From Flavihumibacter sp. ZG627 (lineage in GTDB: Bacteria; Bacteroidota; Bacteroidia; Chitinophagales; Chitinophagaceae), in assembly GCF_000814325.1 (NCBI RefSeq), contig NZ_JPHF01000008.1, positions 1 through 64,000 on the forward strand: a DNA stretch of 64,000 nucleotides, written 5' to 3'. A program made the position numbers and the translations under genes. Below, piece by piece: positions 8,016-17,198 of this stretch. How positions within the stretch are numbered: the first letter of the stretch is position 1; each line of letters begins with the position of its first letter. The notes below the pieces were generated by a model. The model was given only the letters and a program-made list of their open reading frames with translations. It did not search any database and was not told the origin of the DNA.

Positions 8016-9401
8016 ATGATCAGTCAGGGATTATTAGAAAAATACAACCAGCCGATACCCCGATATACATCTTATCCTACCGTACCTAATTGGGAAGAGC
8101 CAATTAAACGGGATCACTGGGAAACAGGATTCACGGAACAATTTAATTTACTTAACAGCAAGGAGGGAATCAGCCTTTACCTTCATCTCCCCTTTTGTGA
8201 ATCGCTTTGTACATATTGTGGCTGCAATAAGAAGATCACTACCAATCACAGTGTGGAAGATGTTTACATAAAGGCACTGGTTCGTGAATGGAGACTCTAC
8301 CTGCGATTGATGCCAGCAAAGCCTTTAATCCGCGAACTCCATCTTGGAGGAGGTACTCCAACATTTTTCTCTCCGGAGAACCTGAACAAGTTACTCTCTA
8401 CAATTCTGCAATATGCCGAGATACATCCTGACCACCAGTTTAGTTTTGAGGGTCATCCCAACAATACTACTAATGAACACCTGCAAACGCTTTTCGATCT
8501 CGGCTTCCGCAGAGTTAGTTTTGGCGTTCAGGACAATGATCCGGAAGTACAGTTCATTATTAATAGGATACAGCCTTTTGAAAATGTTGTAAAGGTGACA
8601 AAAATGGCACGAGAAATCGGCTATACATCTGTGAATTTTGACCTGATATATGGGCTCCCTAAACAAACTATAGAAAGCATGGAACGCACCCTGTTGCAAA
8701 CCATCAGCCTGCGGCCCGACCGGGTTGCTTTCTACAGCTATGCCCATGTTCCCTGGAATAGCCGCGGACAGCGGCTCTTCGATACGAAAGACCTTCCTCC
8801 GGCGGCACTGAAAATGCAATTGTATCGCCTTGGCAAATTCCACTTTACTGCCAATGGCTATGCTGATATCGGGATGGACCATTTTGCTTTGCCTACCGAT
8901 GAGCTTCATAAAGCACGATACTCCGGTGCCGGCGATGGTTTTACCGGCTCAACCAGGCTCCACCGGAATTTCATGGGCTATACAACTCAATCCAGCACCC
9001 TTATGATTGGCCTCGGCGTTTCCGCTATCAGTGATGCCGGCAATGCCTATGCGCAAAACAAAAAAACGATCCGCGAATATTATGAGGCTATCAATAACGG
9101 TCACCTGGCAGTAACCAAGGGATATTTCCTTACTGGAGAAGATCTTTCCTTCAAAAAATACATATTGGATATAAGCTGTAAAGGAGCGACCCGCTTTGAT
9201 CCTGCCGATCTGCCTTTACTGGAGGAATTTAGTTTTCCGCAATTGCGTACGCTGGCCAAAGATGGACTCCTCAAATGGAACGAGACCGGTCTGGAGCTTA
9301 CTTCGCTGGGGCACCATTTCATCAGGAATGTCTGCAGCGCTTTTGACCTTCACCTCCGCCGCCAACAACCGGCAGAGAGGACTTTCAGCCTATCCGTCTG
9401 A
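8016..9401 (+). CDS. hemN: Oxygen-independent coproporphyrinogen III oxidase
   Basis: A radical-SAM enzyme that decarboxylates coproporphyrinogen III to protoporphyrinogen IX without oxygen, in the cytoplasm. With the start at 8016 it has 461 residues, the usual HemN length. The conserved N terminus (NQPIPRYTSYPTVPNW) begins a few residues after this Met; the upstream ATG at 7971 would add 15 unlike residues. The 4Fe-4S ligands are visible as CESLCTYCGC (Cys61, 65, 68, plus Cys70), followed by HLGGGTPTFF, GHPNNTT, GVQDNDPEVQ and NFDLIYGLPKQT. The last codons and the TGA (9399-9401) lie inside a palindromic repeat (9394-9427). The gene is convergent with hemJ and part of the heme locus. Regulation by oxygen and by a two-component system is suggested by the upstream sites. 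Confidence 0.95.
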   Translation: MISQGLLEKYNQPIPRYTSYPTVPNWEEPIKRDHWETGFTEQFNLLNSKEGISLYLHLPFCESLCTYCGCNKKITTNHSVEDVYIKALVREWRLYLRLMPAKPLIRELHLGGGTPTFFSPENLNKLLSTILQYAEIHPDHQFSFEGHPNNTTNEHLQTLFDLGFRRVSFGVQDNDPEVQFIINRIQPFENVVKVTKMAREIGYTSVNFDLIYGLPKQTIESMERTLLQTISLRPDRVAFYSYAHVPWNSRGQRLFDTKDLPPAALKMQLYRLGKFHFTANGYADIGMDHFALPTDELHKARYSGAGDGFTGSTRLHRNFMGYTTQSSTLMIGLGVSAISDAGNAYAQNKKTIREYYEAINNGHLAVTKGYFLTGEDLSFKKYILDISCKGATRFDPADLPLLEEFSFPQLRTLAKDGLLKWNETGLELTSLGHHFIRNVCSAFDLHLRRQQPAERTFSLSV

Positions 9402-9427
9402 CATCCGTCGTGACAGACGTCAGACGG
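9394..9427. repeat. TCTGACATC-type palindromic element overlapping the hemN stop
   Basis: Arms CCGTCTGAC (9394-9402) and GTCAGACGG (9419-9427) pair perfectly around a 16-nt loop. It is nearly the same as the element at 29371-29404 and carries the hemN stop codon. Confidence 0.75.
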
Positions 9428-9463
9428 GTAACCCAAAAACCGTCGCATTTGAGGCTACCCGTA

Positions 9464-10009
9464 TTATCGAAATTTCTTATAAATCCTGATTGCGAGGAGA
9501 AGAATAATAATTAATGCGGCCAGCCCGCCCATTCCCCAAACAAGGCTCATGCTGGTACGCACAATCACAAGCATCACTATCGCAAAAAGGAAAACAGTTG
9601 CCACTTCATTCCAAAGGCGCAGTTGGTTGGAACTAAATTTAAATATGCCCGCGAGCTCCTGTTTTACAATTACCTGCAATGAAAAATGGTAGGCATACAA
9701 ACCCAGTACAAATAGCCATTTGATCAGGAACCATCGGCCTTCCGGTTTGAAAAGGATGGCATCCCAATTACCCATGAACATCACCGCAATTCCCAGCACC
9801 AGGGTCAAAATTGCAGAAGGCCAGGTGATCCCATACCATAACCTACGGGTCATGATAGCAAATTGCGCACGCAAAATATCACGCTCTTCCGCTGGTTTTT
9901 CACCAGCCTCAGTACTGTAGATAAAAAGCCTGGGCATATAGAACAACCCTGCAAACCAGGTCACCACGAAGATGATATGTAGTGCTTTTATATAGGGATA
10001 GATCATCAT
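9464..10009 (-). CDS. hemJ: Protoporphyrinogen oxidase, HemJ type
   Basis: Membrane protein of 181 residues (from the ATG at 10009) that oxidises protoporphyrinogen IX to protoporphyrin IX. It has four to five hydrophobic segments, including YIKALHIIFVVTWFAG with the His conserved in HemJ (residue 11), a MPRLFIY segment, and a conserved Lys in RWFLIKWLF. This pattern and the place next to hemH support HemJ rather than another UPF0093/CopD-like protein. The ATG overlaps the hemH stop as ATGA (10006-10009), so the two are likely translationally coupled; a second ATG lies at 10006. A longer start at 10066 would reach into hemH and is rejected. No HemG or HemY is seen in the window, so HemJ probably fills that step. 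Confidence 0.9.
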   Translation of the reverse strand: MMIYPYIKALHIIFVVTWFAGLFYMPRLFIYSTEAGEKPAEERDILRAQFAIMTRRLWYGITWPSAILTLVLGIAVMFMGNWDAILFKPEGRWFLIKWLFVLGLYAYHFSLQVIVKQELAGIFKFSSNQLRLWNEVATVFLFAIVMLVIVRTSMSLVWGMGGLAALIIILLLAIRIYKKFR

Positions 10010-11040
10010 GAATGGCTGCTGGTTTCCACTCCTTCTGCCACATATCGCACCAATGTATTCACCCACATTGGATGCAGATTAAGGCATGGAATAATTGTAA
10101 ACACCTCTCCCCCTGCATGCAGGAACTCTTCTTTACCCTCCTCGGCAATCTCTTCCAGTGTCTCCAGGCAATCACTCACAAAGGCTGGACAAACAACAAG
10201 CAATTTTTTCACACCCTCTCCCGGAAGTTCTTCCAGTCTTTTAGCGGTATATGGCTGTAACCAGGGGTCACGCCCAAGCCGGCTCTGGAAACTAAATCCC
10301 CACTTGCCTTCCGGAATACCAAGATATTCAACCATCTTCTTTGTGGTAAACCAGCATTGATGGCGATAACATTGTTTGTGCGCAGGAGAATCAACCTCAC
10401 AACAACTGGCAACTTTCAGGCAGTGCGTGCCCGTAATATCTCCTTTCAAAATATGGCGCTCCGGAATACCATGATAGGAAAAAAGTATCTGGTCATATTC
10501 CTGAGCCAGAAAAGGTTTAATACTATCAGCCAATGCTTCGAGGTAATGCGGCTCATCATAATATGGTGGGATGATATCCAAAGTGAACGAATACCCTCCC
10601 TGTAAATGCTGCTCTTTCGCATACTCAACCGCAGTCTCATAGCTGCTCATTGCATAATGAGGATACATGGGTATCAATATTACTTCTTCGAGACCAGGCA
10701 TGCGTTGCAATAGTTCTTCATATGCATCGCGGGGGGATGGACTACCATAGCGCATTGCAATGGCCACCGGCTCAGAAACCTGTTCCTGCAAGGCAGCTTG
10801 TAACTGCTTGGTAATTACGATCAAAGGAGATCCCTCCCGGGTCCAGATAGAGGCATAGGCCTTTGCAGATTTCGGCGCGCGAAACGGAACAATAATACCC
10901 CGAACCAGCAATAAACGGCCCAACCAATTCATATCAATGACCCGCTCGTCCATCAGGAATTCGTTCAGGTATTTCCGAACATCGCGTACCGAAGTTGAGT
11001 CTGGCGATCCCAGGTTCATCAATATAATGCCACGTTTCAT
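10006..11040 (-). CDS. hemH: Ferrochelatase
   Basis: Inserts ferrous iron into protoporphyrin IX, the last step of protoheme synthesis, and sits at the cytoplasmic face of the membrane. The 344-residue length is typical. Family motifs are clear: GIILMNLGSPDS at the start, VAIAMRYGSPS, LIPMYPHYAMSSYETA and the catalytic FSYHGIPERH. A cysteine-rich stretch (CLKVASCCE, then KQCYRHQC) follows. It is transcribed divergently from the hemA operon and its 3' end overlaps hemJ. The 282-bp region between hemH and hemA carries shared palindromes and TGAC boxes that could control both directions. Confidence 0.97.
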   Translation of the reverse strand: MKRGIILMNLGSPDSTSVRDVRKYLNEFLMDERVIDMNWLGRLLLVRGIIVPFRAPKSAKAYASIWTREGSPLIVITKQLQAALQEQVSEPVAIAMRYGSPSPRDAYEELLQRMPGLEEVILIPMYPHYAMSSYETAVEYAKEQHLQGGYSFTLDIIPPYYDEPHYLEALADSIKPFLAQEYDQILFSYHGIPERHILKGDITGTHCLKVASCCEVDSPAHKQCYRHQCWFTTKKMVEYLGIPEGKWGFSFQSRLGRDPWLQPYTAKRLEELPGEGVKKLLVVCPAFVSDCLETLEEIAEEGKEEFLHAGGEVFTIIPCLNLHPMWVNTLVRYVAEGVETSSHS

Positions 11041-11092
11041 ATGAACGAAAATTGAAATAAAAAGAAGTAAACGGTAACAAACCTAATTAATT

Positions 11093-11118
11093 GATTGCAA
11101 TCGATAATAAACGATTGC
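11093..11118. promoter_or_regulatory. Nested palindromes between hemH and hemA
   Basis: GATTGCAATC (11093-11102) is a perfect 10-bp palindrome. GCAATCG (11097-11103) and CGATTGC (11112-11118) form an overlapping inverted repeat. The half CGATTGC appears again at 11204-11210. A repressor or activator site shared by the divergent hemH and hemA promoters is possible. Confidence 0.4.
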
Positions 11119-11188
11119 CCACCGGAAAGGTTGTAAAACTAATCACCCATTTTCATGCTACATAAAATCTTCAATCCATCATCCCAAT

Positions 11189-11246
11189 ATGACAATTGAG
11201 TGACGATTGCGCGCATTGTCACGGTAATATGACATTTCACTGACAG
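11189..11246 (+). promoter_or_regulatory. Two pairs of TGAC direct repeats (PHO-box-like) upstream of hemA
   Basis: Pair 1: ATGACAA (11189-11195), 4-bp spacer, GTGACGA (11200-11206). Pair 2: ATGACAT (11229-11235), 4-bp spacer, CTGACAG (11240-11246). The period is 11 bp within each pair and 29 bp between pairs (30 bp upstream of hemN). One more box in the opposite sense (ATTGTCA, 11215-11221) lies between them and forms an imperfect palindrome 11200-11222. The second pair ends about 30 bp before the candidate -7 box. Confidence 0.55.
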
Positions 11247-11276
11247 TTAACCCAAGGCGGTTAGCTTGTGTTGGAC

Positions 11277-11284
11277 TATTTTTG
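11277..11284 (+). promoter_or_regulatory. Candidate -7 box of the hemA operon
   Basis: TATTTTTG fits the Bacteroidota -7 consensus TAnnTTTG and lies 39 bp before the hemA ATG. No strong -33 TTTG is visible, which would fit an activator-dependent promoter. Confidence 0.5.
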
Positions 11285-11322
11285 TGCCGCAAACCCCGCA
11301 GTAACAGAAGCTTAGAATCGTT

Positions 11323-12564
11323 ATGGGAGATTATCCAAAAGACCTGCAGCATTTTTTCGTGGCCGGTATCAGCTATAAAAAGTCTGATTCCGCCGTGAGA
11401 AGCCGTTTCGCTATAAACAATGAACACTACGAGTGGATCATTACAGAGGCCAAACGCAGGGGTATTGCCGAGATCTTCGTTCTCTCCACCTGCAACCGTA
11501 CTGAAGTCTATGGAATTGCTCGTGATATAGACCTGCTGGTATCATTGCTCTGCGAAGCAACAGGCCAGAGTGCAGAGGAATTCCGCAATATAGCTTACCT
11601 CCTGAGAGGTAAAGATGCCACACAGCACCTGTTCGAGGTTGCAGCAGGCCTCGACTCACAGATACTGGGCGACTATGAAATTGTGGGACAGATTAAACTG
11701 GCGGTAAAACAGTCTAAGGCACAAAATGGCATCGGTCCTTTTATTGAGAGGTTGTTCAACCAGGTACTCCAAACATCCAAACTCGTCAAGAACAATACAG
11801 CACTGAGCAGCGGAACCGTTTCCGTTTCTTTCGCAGCCATTCAGTTCCTTCGCGAACAGGTGGCCGATGTTGCTGATAAAAATGTGCTATTGATTGGTAC
11901 GGGAAAAATTGGCAGGAATACCTGTCGCAATCTTATAGATTACCTCGGCTGCCGAAATATCACACTGGTTAACCGTACGCATCAGAAAGCAGTAGACCTC
12001 GCTTCAGAACTCAACCTGGAAAGCCTCCCTTCTGAAGAACTTTATAGCGCTGTTTCAAATGCAGATATCATAATAGTAGCTGCCAACGCAGATGAACCGA
12101 TCATCCGCGCCGCTCATCTCAACGGCAAGCAACAGCAATGGATCATTGATCTTTCCATTCCAAACAATGTTCACTCCGAAGTGGCAGAATTAACCGGCAA
12201 GAGATTACTTAACGTAGATGAACTTTCCCTTCTTAAGGATGAAACCCTGCAGAAGCGAATGGCAGAAGTACCAAAAGCTTTGGCCATAATCGCAGAACAG
12301 ACTGCAGAATTCCTGGAATGGTGCCGTATGCGTAAGCAACTGGCAGTACTGGTTCAGGTCAAGCTTAAACTGGAAGAAATACACTCAACAGGCAATCCTG
12401 AATTTCTCTATAATTCAACTACTACTACAGTACCTTCGGAAGATGCTTCGCACAGGATTCAAAAGGTATTGAATACCATGGCAGCCAAAATGCGCGTGAA
12501 GAACGAACGCGGCTGTCATTACCTGGAAGCCATCAATGACTTCATTGCAGTGCGTGCAAATTAA
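11323..12564 (+). CDS. hemA: Glutamyl-tRNA reductase
   Basis: First committed step of the C5 pathway: NADPH-dependent reduction of glutamyl-tRNA to glutamate-1-semialdehyde. The 413-aa protein has the catalytic Cys57 in LSTCNRTEVYG, the substrate region GLDSQILGDYEIVGQIK, the nucleotide-binding VLLIGTGKIGRNT and the C-terminal dimerisation region. It is the first gene of the operon hemA-hemC-hemD-hemE-hemF-hemB-yciI-hemL, all on the plus strand with gaps of 31 bp or less. The upstream region carries TGAC boxes and palindromes. The partner aminotransferase hemL is the last gene of the same operon. Confidence 0.97.
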   Translation: MGDYPKDLQHFFVAGISYKKSDSAVRSRFAINNEHYEWIITEAKRRGIAEIFVLSTCNRTEVYGIARDIDLLVSLLCEATGQSAEEFRNIAYLLRGKDATQHLFEVAAGLDSQILGDYEIVGQIKLAVKQSKAQNGIGPFIERLFNQVLQTSKLVKNNTALSSGTVSVSFAAIQFLREQVADVADKNVLLIGTGKIGRNTCRNLIDYLGCRNITLVNRTHQKAVDLASELNLESLPSEELYSAVSNADIIIVAANADEPIIRAAHLNGKQQQWIIDLSIPNNVHSEVAELTGKRLLNVDELSLLKDETLQKRMAEVPKALAIIAEQTAEFLEWCRMRKQLAVLVQVKLKLEEIHSTGNPEFLYNSTTTTVPSEDASHRIQKVLNTMAAKMRVKNERGCHYLEAINDFIAVRAN

Positions 12565-12565
12565 G

Positions 12566-13495
12566 ATGACAAATAAAATTATCAGAATCGGAACTCGTGA
12601 CAGCCAACTGGCCGTATGGCAGGCTGTACAGGTACAACAACAACTGGAAGCCAAAGGTTTTACTACTTCACTCGTTCCCCTTAAAAGTGAAGGCGATATT
12701 GACCTCGTAACCCCGCTATATGAAATGGGCGTACAGGGCGTGTTTACAAGAACACTCGATGCCGCCCTCTTAAGTAACCGCTTTGACATTGCGGTTCATT
12801 CTATGAAAGATGTTCCCACGCAAACAGCAAAGGGAATTGTTCCTGTTGCAGCGCTTGAGCGTGGTAGTTATATGGATATTATCGTACCAAAAAATGGCAC
12901 GGCATTTCTTGACGACCGAAATTCTGTAGCCCTAATCGCCACAAGTAGTATTCGGCGCAAAGCACAATGGTTGCATCGCTATCCTAATCACTCAATAACC
13001 AACCTTCGCGGTAATGTTAATACCCGCCTGAGGAAGCTTTCAGAAGAAAACTGGGACGGAGCAATCTTCGCAGCAGCAGGCCTGCAACGTACAGATCTTC
13101 TCCCCCCATCTGCTCTTTCACTAAACTGGATGTTACCAGCACCGGCACAGGGGGCTATCCTGATCGTATGCCGCGATGATGATCATTATTCCTACGAAGC
13201 ATGCAAATTGCTCAATCATGAACCAACATCCATATGCACCCATATAGAACGCGACTTCCTTCGCACACTCATGGGTGGATGTTCTACTCCAATAAGCGCT
13301 CTGGCAACAATCGATGCAGAGAAAATAAAATTCCAGGGTAATATTTTTTCTGTTGACGGATCAGAACATCTTGACATTGAATTTGAAGAAGCGCTTACTG
13401 ATGAAAGTGTAAGTATGGGAAAACGTGCAGCCGATACACTTCTCGCAAAAGGTGCCGGCCGCATCATTGAACAAATAAAAAAAGCAGGACACTGA
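12566..13495 (+). CDS. hemC: Hydroxymethylbilane synthase (porphobilinogen deaminase)
   Basis: Polymerises four porphobilinogen molecules to hydroxymethylbilane. The start is the ATG at 12566, one base after the hemA stop, giving 309 aa beginning IIRIGTRDSQLAVWQ; an upstream GTG/ATG inside hemA would add unrelated residues. Conserved segments are HSMKDVPT, ATSSIRRKAQW, NLRGNVNTRL, and the cofactor-attachment Cys239 in MGGCSTPISA that carries the dipyrromethane. The stop overlaps the hemD start (TGATG), indicating coupling. Confidence 0.96.
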   Translation: MTNKIIRIGTRDSQLAVWQAVQVQQQLEAKGFTTSLVPLKSEGDIDLVTPLYEMGVQGVFTRTLDAALLSNRFDIAVHSMKDVPTQTAKGIVPVAALERGSYMDIIVPKNGTAFLDDRNSVALIATSSIRRKAQWLHRYPNHSITNLRGNVNTRLRKLSEENWDGAIFAAAGLQRTDLLPPSALSLNWMLPAPAQGAILIVCRDDDHYSYEACKLLNHEPTSICTHIERDFLRTLMGGCSTPISALATIDAEKIKFQGNIFSVDGSEHLDIEFEEALTDESVSMGKRAADTLLAKGAGRIIEQIKKAGH

Positions 13496-14199
13496 TGGAT
13501 ATAAAACCAACACTCCTGAGCACAAGGCCACTTCGTAAAGAACTACTGGATAATGCAGCATTAAAAGGAGTTGACATTACAGTTCTTCCGTTTATTGAAA
13601 CGCAGCCAATACAGACCCGCGAAACAATAGAAGAAATACAGCAGTCCTTACTTCTCAGCGCTACTGTTGTTTTCACCAGCATGAATGCAGTGGAAGCAGT
13701 AGCAGAATTATTGGAGGGACAGCAACCAGACTGGCAAATCTATTGCATCGGCCATACCACCCGCGAACTGGTTGAAATATTCTTCGGCGAAGAGAGCATT
13801 GCCGGAACAGCTGAAAATGCTATCGCCCTGGCCGACAAAATCATAGAAGATGCGATGGCCGAAGAAGTGATATTTTTCTGCGGCGATCAACGAAGGCCCG
13901 AATTGCCTGATATGCTTTTTGCTGCTGGTATTCTGGTCACAGAAATTGTGGTATATGAAACAATTGCTACTCCTCATAAACTGAACGAAAACTTCTCAGG
14001 GGTGTTGTTCTACAGTCCCTCTGCAGTGGAGAGCTTTTTCTCCGCCAACCAGCTTCCTGACAATGCACTGGCTTTTGCTATCGGTTCCACAACAGCGGAT
14101 GCCATCAAAAAACATTGTGCCAACAGGATCATCAGCGCTGATGCACCCGGTAAAGAAGCATTGGCAGAAAAGGCAATTGAAATATTAGGACGGTACTAA
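13495..14199 (+). CDS. hemD: Uroporphyrinogen-III synthase
   Basis: Closes hydroxymethylbilane to uroporphyrinogen III. The family is poorly conserved; support comes from length (234 aa), the two-domain pattern with LSTRPL at the N terminus, [11 protein letters not shown], a central [37 protein letters not shown] and [12 protein letters not shown]. Position is decisive: it lies between hemC, whose stop it overlaps by one base, and hemE, 13 bp downstream. Confidence 0.92.
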   Translation: MDIKPTLLSTRPLRKELLDNAALKGVDITVLPFIETQPIQTRETIEEIQQSLLLSATVVFTSMNAVEAVAELLEGQQPDWQIYCIGHTTRELVEIFFGEESIAGTAENAIALADKIIEDAMAEEVIFFCGDQRRPELPDMLFAAGILVTEIVVYETIATPHKLNENFSGVLFYSPSAVESFFSANQLPDNALAFAIGSTTADAIKKHCANRIISADAPGKEALAEKAIEILGRY

Positions 14200-14212
14200 T
14201 CAAAAAACAAAG

Positions 14213-15238
14213 ATGTCAATAAAGAACGATCTCATATTAAGAACGCTTAGAGGCGAACAGACGGAAAGAACTCCAGTGTGGATGATGCGTCAGGCAGGAA
14301 GATACTTACCTCAATACATGGTGCTACGCGAGAAATATGGTTTTTTTGAAAGATGCCAGACTCCAGCTCTCGCAACTGAAATTACACTTCAACCCGTTGA
14401 TATAGTTGGTGTGGATGCCGCCATCCTTTTCTCTGATATCCTCGTAGTGCCCCAGGCAATGGGCCTTGAGGTGCAGCTCATCGAAAGCAAAGGACCCATC
14501 TTACCGGAACCTATCAAAAATATAAATGACCTTCAGCGGGTAATGGTACCTGATGTAAATGATCGCCTCCATTATGTATTTGATGCCATACAACTCATTA
14601 AACAGGAATTGAATGGCAGGGTTCCTCTGATTGGTTTTGCAGGTGCGCCCTGGACGCTGCTCTGCTATATGGTTCAGGGAAAAGGTTCTAAAACGTTTGA
14701 TGAGGCAAAAGCTTTCTGCTACACCCAACCTGATACTGCACATAAATTGCTGCAGATGATTACAGACACCACCATTGCATACCTGAAAGGACAGGTTAAA
14801 GCAGGGGCGGATATAATACAGATCTTTGATAGCTGGGGCGGACTGTTGAGTCCTGCAGATTTTGAAACTTATTCCCTCCAGTACATCCGCCAGATTGTGG
14901 CTGCCCTTAAAGATGAAGTCCCAACCATCATCTTTGCAAAAGGTGCATGGTTTGCTCTGGAAGAAATGGCTGCTACAGGAGCTCATGGTTTAGGGATCGA
15001 CTGGTGTATCAAACCAAAACTTGCCCGCCAGTTTGCAGGACCGGATGTTACTCTGCAGGGAAACTTTGACCCCGCAAAATTATCCGCACCAATACCTGTT
15101 ATAAAGCAGGAAGTAAAGACCATGCTCGAGGCATTTGGTGGTCATCGTCATATTGCCAACCTGGGCCATGGAATTCTTCCTAATATCCCCGTTGACCATG
15201 CAAGGGCTTTTGTTGACTCCGTAAAAGAATATTCATAA
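14213..15238 (+). CDS. hemE: Uroporphyrinogen decarboxylase
   Basis: Removes four carboxyl groups from uroporphyrinogen III to give coproporphyrinogen III. The 341-aa protein shows the family signatures [16 protein letters not shown] near the N terminus, [47 protein letters not shown] and the C-terminal [11 protein letters not shown]. It is co-directional with and close to its neighbours (13 bp after hemD, 11 bp before hemF), and its product feeds both HemF and HemN encoded here. Confidence 0.98.
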   Translation: MSIKNDLILRTLRGEQTERTPVWMMRQAGRYLPQYMVLREKYGFFERCQTPALATEITLQPVDIVGVDAAILFSDILVVPQAMGLEVQLIESKGPILPEPIKNINDLQRVMVPDVNDRLHYVFDAIQLIKQELNGRVPLIGFAGAPWTLLCYMVQGKGSKTFDEAKAFCYTQPDTAHKLLQMITDTTIAYLKGQVKAGADIIQIFDSWGGLLSPADFETYSLQYIRQIVAALKDEVPTIIFAKGAWFALEEMAATGAHGLGIDWCIKPKLARQFAGPDVTLQGNFDPAKLSAPIPVIKQEVKTMLEAFGGHRHIANLGHGILPNIPVDHARAFVDSVKEYS

Positions 15239-15249
15239 CCCCTTTCAAC

Positions 15250-16161
15250 ATGCTGCCAAAGGATGTTTTTACCAATTATATACATGATCTTCAAAACAGG
15301 ATCTGCTCAGTCGTGGAAGCCAGTGATGGCGAAGCACATTTTATAGAAGACAACTGGGAAAGACCGGAAGGTGGCGGGGGCAGAACACGTGTGATCAGCA
15401 ACGGAAAAGTTTTTGAAAAAGGTGGCGTAAATACCTCCGTTGTTTATGGTAAGGTAACGGACGCAATGCGCAACCAACTTAAAATAAATGGTGACAATTG
15501 GTTTGCCTGCGGACTCAGCCTGGTACTCCATCCGCTGAATCCCTTTGTTCCAACTGTTCATTGTAATTACCGGATGTTCGAATTATACAATGAACATAAT
15601 GAAATCATCGATCAATGGTTTGGTGGAGGCACAGACCTAACTCCATATTATCTTTTTGAAGAAGATGCCCGGCATTTTCATCAAACATATAAAAATGCCT
15701 GCGATGATTTCGATCCGGTCTTTTTCCCTACATTCAAGAAAACCTGTGACAACTATTTTGTAAACTGGCATCGTAATGAAGAAAGAAGGGGAATCGGGGG
15801 GATATTTTACGATTACCAACGGCCCAACCAGGAGCGTGACGCCCACTGGTGGATAAAGTTTGCAAAGCGCTGTGGAGACGCATTCATGGAAGCCTATATA
15901 CCAATTGTTGAAAAGCGGAAATTGCTTCCGTTTACTGAGGAACAAAAACACTGGCAGGAGATTCGTCGCGGACGGTATACTGAATTCAACCTGGTACATG
16001 ATAGGGGCACCTTATTTGGACTAAAAACAAATGGACGTATAGAAAGTATACTGATGAGCCTCCCACCAACAGTTCGTTTTGAATACAATTACCAGCCTGA
16101 ACCAGGTTCAGAAGAAGATAAATTACTGCAAGCTTGCCTGCATCCGGTGGACTGGGTTTAA
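15250..16161 (+). CDS. hemF: Oxygen-dependent coproporphyrinogen III oxidase
   Basis: Uses oxygen to convert coproporphyrinogen III to protoporphyrinogen IX. The 303-aa length is normal. Family motifs include WERPEGGGGRTRV, NPFVPTVHCNYRMFE, WFGGGTDLTPYY, HRNEERRGIGGIFYDY and a C-terminal LMSLPPTVRFEYNYQP. It sits between hemE and hemB in the operon. Its coexistence with hemN 6 kb upstream gives the organism oxic and low-oxygen routes for the same step, consistent with a facultative or microaerobic lifestyle. Confidence 0.98.
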   Translation: MLPKDVFTNYIHDLQNRICSVVEASDGEAHFIEDNWERPEGGGGRTRVISNGKVFEKGGVNTSVVYGKVTDAMRNQLKINGDNWFACGLSLVLHPLNPFVPTVHCNYRMFELYNEHNEIIDQWFGGGTDLTPYYLFEEDARHFHQTYKNACDDFDPVFFPTFKKTCDNYFVNWHRNEERRGIGGIFYDYQRPNQERDAHWWIKFAKRCGDAFMEAYIPIVEKRKLLPFTEEQKHWQEIRRGRYTEFNLVHDRGTLFGLKTNGRIESILMSLPPTVRFEYNYQPEPGSEEDKLLQACLHPVDWV

Positions 16162-16192
16162 CGCCGTTCCGAAATATAAAAATTGAAGCATC

Positions 16193-17167
16193 ATGATATT
16201 GCAAAGAAGAAACAGGATACTACGGCAATCATCGGCCATACGTTCGATGGTAGCTGAAACTTCATTGAGTGCCACTGATTTTATAGTACCACTTTTTATT
16301 GATGAGGGCAATGATATCAAAACTGAAATCGCATCAATGCCCGGTTACTATCGCAATAGCCTTGATCACACAATAAAAGAAGTGAAAGAATTATGGTCGA
16401 TGGGTATCTGTTCTGTATTACTATTTATTAAATGCAAGGATGAATTGAAAGATAACACCGGCAAAGAAGCCTGGAATCCTGATGGACTTATGCAAAGAAG
16501 CATAAAAGCCATTAAAGATGCAGTTCCTGAAATGCTCGTGATGACCGATGTAGCACTGGACCCATTCTCCTCTTATGGTCATGATGGGATTGTGGAAAAT
16601 GGAAAGATCGTTAATGACCCAACTGTTGAAGCACTCGTTAAAATGAGCATTTCACATGCTGATGCTGGCGCCGATTTTGTTGCACCCTCTGATATGATGG
16701 ATGGCCGTATTGGTGCTATCAGGCAGGGACTGGAATCAGCAGGCCATACTAATACAGGTATCATGAGTTATAGTGCAAAATATGCCTCATGCTTTTATGG
16801 TCCATTCCGTGATGCGTTGGATAGCGCACCCGGATTTGGTGATAAGAAAACATACCAGATGGATTATGCCAACCGGATTGAAGCGGTTAAAGAAACATTG
16901 ATGGATATTGAAGAAGGTGCTGATATTGTTATGGTAAAACCGGCACTTTCCTATCTTGATATAATAAGGGAAGTAAAAAATAGTGTATCCGTTCCTGTTA
17001 GTGCCTATAATATCAGTGGGGAATATGCCATGATAAAGGCTGCCGCCAAAATGGGATGGATCAATGAAGACAAGGCAATCCTTGAAACACTAACATCCAT
17101 CAAACGTGCAGGGGCCGACCTTATCGCAACTTATTTCGCAAAAGACGCAGTGAAGCTGATCGGCTAA
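16193..17167 (+). CDS. hemB: Delta-aminolevulinic acid dehydratase (porphobilinogen synthase)
   Basis: Condenses two 5-aminolevulinate molecules to porphobilinogen. The 324-aa protein has RNRILRQSSAIRSMVAET at the start, the Schiff-base Lys249 in VMVKPALSYLD and the second active-site Lys in SYSAKYAS, plus VSAYNISGEYAMIKAA. In the metal-site segment the sequence is TDVALDPFSSYGHDG: the Cys residues of zinc-dependent enzymes are replaced by Ala/Asp, so this is the magnesium-type enzyme. It follows hemF by 31 bp and precedes a YciI-like gene by 31 bp. Confidence 0.97.
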   Translation: MILQRRNRILRQSSAIRSMVAETSLSATDFIVPLFIDEGNDIKTEIASMPGYYRNSLDHTIKEVKELWSMGICSVLLFIKCKDELKDNTGKEAWNPDGLMQRSIKAIKDAVPEMLVMTDVALDPFSSYGHDGIVENGKIVNDPTVEALVKMSISHADAGADFVAPSDMMDGRIGAIRQGLESAGHTNTGIMSYSAKYASCFYGPFRDALDSAPGFGDKKTYQMDYANRIEAVKETLMDIEEGADIVMVKPALSYLDIIREVKNSVSVPVSAYNISGEYAMIKAAAKMGWINEDKAILETLTSIKRAGADLIATYFAKDAVKLIG

Positions 17168-17198
17168 CAACCAGTTAACATATTAAAACAACGGCATC

